Part shown: positions 63,319 to 64,000 of the stretch, piece by piece
How the letters are laid out: each line of letters opens with the position of its first letter
How positions within the stretch are numbered: position 1 is the stretch's first letter
NCBI RefSeq assembly: GCF_020360975.1
Contig: NW_025408672.1
Span: forward strand, 2,790,001-2,854,000
DNA: 64,000 nt
Direction: 5' to 3'
Source of the DNA: Hirsutella rhossiliensis
Taxonomy: Eukaryota > Ascomycota > Sordariomycetes > Hypocreales > Ophiocordycipitaceae
Program-made: the position numbers and the translations under genes
Notes under the pieces: model-generated
Database searches by the model: none
What the model was told of the DNA's origin: nothing
Seen by the model: the letters and a program-made list of their open reading frames with translations, nothing else

Positions 63319-64000
63319 TCATGACTTGTTGTTGCCGGCCTTGTTGGTGCCGGCCTTGTTGGCCTGCATCCGTCGCTCCTCGGCCTCGACCATGTCTGGG
63401 GGCGCGATGGTCAGCATGCTGGACAGGGAGTATGTAAAGGCAACGGGCCGGACTCGGAGAAGCTTACCCTTCCAGAGGTCCTGGCCCTCGTACTCCTCCT
63501 TGTGAATCTTCTTCTCGATGAGGTGTTTGTGCTCCGGGTCGTTGGGGTCGAGTACCATGACCGTCTCCCAGCGGCCGCTGCCCTTCTTTGCGTCATTCAT
63601 CTCAAAGGCGGCGGAGACGACGAGGACGGCGAGGGTGAGACCCTGGGCGTAGACGCGGGCCTGGACGAGCTTCTGCGAGGTGCTCATGGGGGCGCGGCCG
63701 ACGAGGGCAAGGGCGACGGCCATGCTGGCGACCCACGAGGCGAAGACGATGCTGTAGCGGTTCTCGCGGCCCCAGGCGAGGAAGCGGCGGTAGGCCGTCT
63801 CGTTCTCGCGGATGATGTCGGCGGCGCGGGCGCTGCTGTCGCGGTAGCGCGACTCCGGGTGCTGGTCGCGCTGGAACTGGACGCTGAAGCGGTCGGCGTT
63901 GACAATGGCGCCAAAGGTGCCCGTCGAGGTGACGAGGAAGGCGCGGAAGGGCAGCGTCAGCCCGCGAAAGGCCGGGTAGCGGCGCGACGCGAAGAGGACG
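63319..64000 (-). CDS. RCF2: respiratory supercomplex factor 2-like HIG1 protein, 5' end outside the window
   Basis: Mitochondrial inner-membrane protein associated with cytochrome bc1-oxidase supercomplexes. Visible exons are 64000-63468 and 63395-63319 with a 72-nt intron. The reading gives FRGLTLPFRAFLVTSTGTFG, HPESRYRDSS, a HIG1-domain helix pair (NRYSIVFASWVASMAVALAL and VYAQGLTLAVLVVSAAFEM) with a QKLVQARVYAQG link, and KIHKEEYEGQDLWKDMVEAE. The final residues include a small duplication, KAGTN/KAGNN. The order of an N-terminal hydrophobic region followed by the HIG1 pair fits Rcf2 rather than the shorter Rcf1. The start codon is beyond base 64000. Convergent with the kelch gene. Confidence 0.88.
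   Translation of the reverse strand, partial: VLFASRRYPAFRGLTLPFRAFLVTSTGTFGAIVNADRFSVQFQRDQHPESRYRDSSARAADIIRENETAYRRFLAWGRENRYSIVFASWVASMAVALALVGRAPMSTSQKLVQARVYAQGLTLAVLVVSAAFEMNDAKKGSGRWETVMVLDPNDPEHKHLIEKKIHKEEYEGQDLWKGKLLRVRPVAFTYSLSSMLTIAPPDMVEAEERRMQANKAGTNKAGNNKS

Noticed and set aside
1..64000. CRISPR arrays, prokaryotic operons or riboswitches
   Set aside because: None seen; spliced genes and eukaryotic families show nuclear fungal DNA. The LigD-like domain does not imply a prokaryotic context because it is interrupted by a fungal-type intron.

Overview
The window is nuclear DNA of a filamentous ascomycete, most likely a Sordariomycete and plausibly Hypocreales (inference from protein style, not a database hit). 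It is GC-rich. Most genes carry short introns (about 40-120 nt) with GT(R/C)NGT-like donors, CTAAC/CTGAC-like branch sites and YAG acceptors. Several products are fungal or of fungal type: Spc7 with MELT-like repeats, Scm3, Pex13, Rcf2, DUF3807 and DUF3128/Emi1-like proteins. I rebuilt exons by eye and checked that phases close. Unless stated, gene spans are CDS (start to stop).

Layout. 1-16 kb: 3' part of a Rab5/Vps21 GTPase; the MICOS subunit MIC60; two folylpolyglutamate synthase-like genes arranged tail to tail; a protein with two GFA domains; a URI/Bud27 prefoldin-like protein; tRNA-Val(AAC); a DUF3128 (Emi1-like) CHCH protein; ribosomal protein uS17 (S11). 16-21 kb: kinetochore scaffold Spc7/KNL1. 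21-30 kb: an accessory block. It starts with an orphan, TATA-box gene for a protein with hydrophobic N-terminal segments and an acidic, repeat-rich tail. The same coding style then continues for kilobases, broken mainly by in-frame TAG codons, with at least one perfect intron, and dissolves into purine-rich low-complexity DNA. 30-47 kb: Atg14, two small conserved or hypothetical genes, CK2 alpha, the CENP-A chaperone Scm3, Atg6/Beclin and a full-length ABCC transporter. 47-51 kb: a 3.9-kb gene desert. 51-64 kb: CAF-1 subunit Cac2, a fungal LigD 3'-phosphoesterase-domain protein, an intergenic 39-bp-stem hairpin, Pex13, Dus3, a kelch-propeller protein with a uORF, and the 3' part of Rcf2.

How the genes relate. 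Most are conserved housekeeping genes. Thematic pairs are Atg14 and Atg6 (both in PI3-kinase complex I, 8.3 kb apart), Spc7, Scm3 and Cac2 (centromere and chromatin assembly), and MIC60, Emi1-like and Rcf2 (mitochondrial). Proximity is not evidence of co-regulation. The least explained parts are the 21.5-29.6 kb orphan locus, the paired FPGS genes and the hairpin upstream of PEX13.
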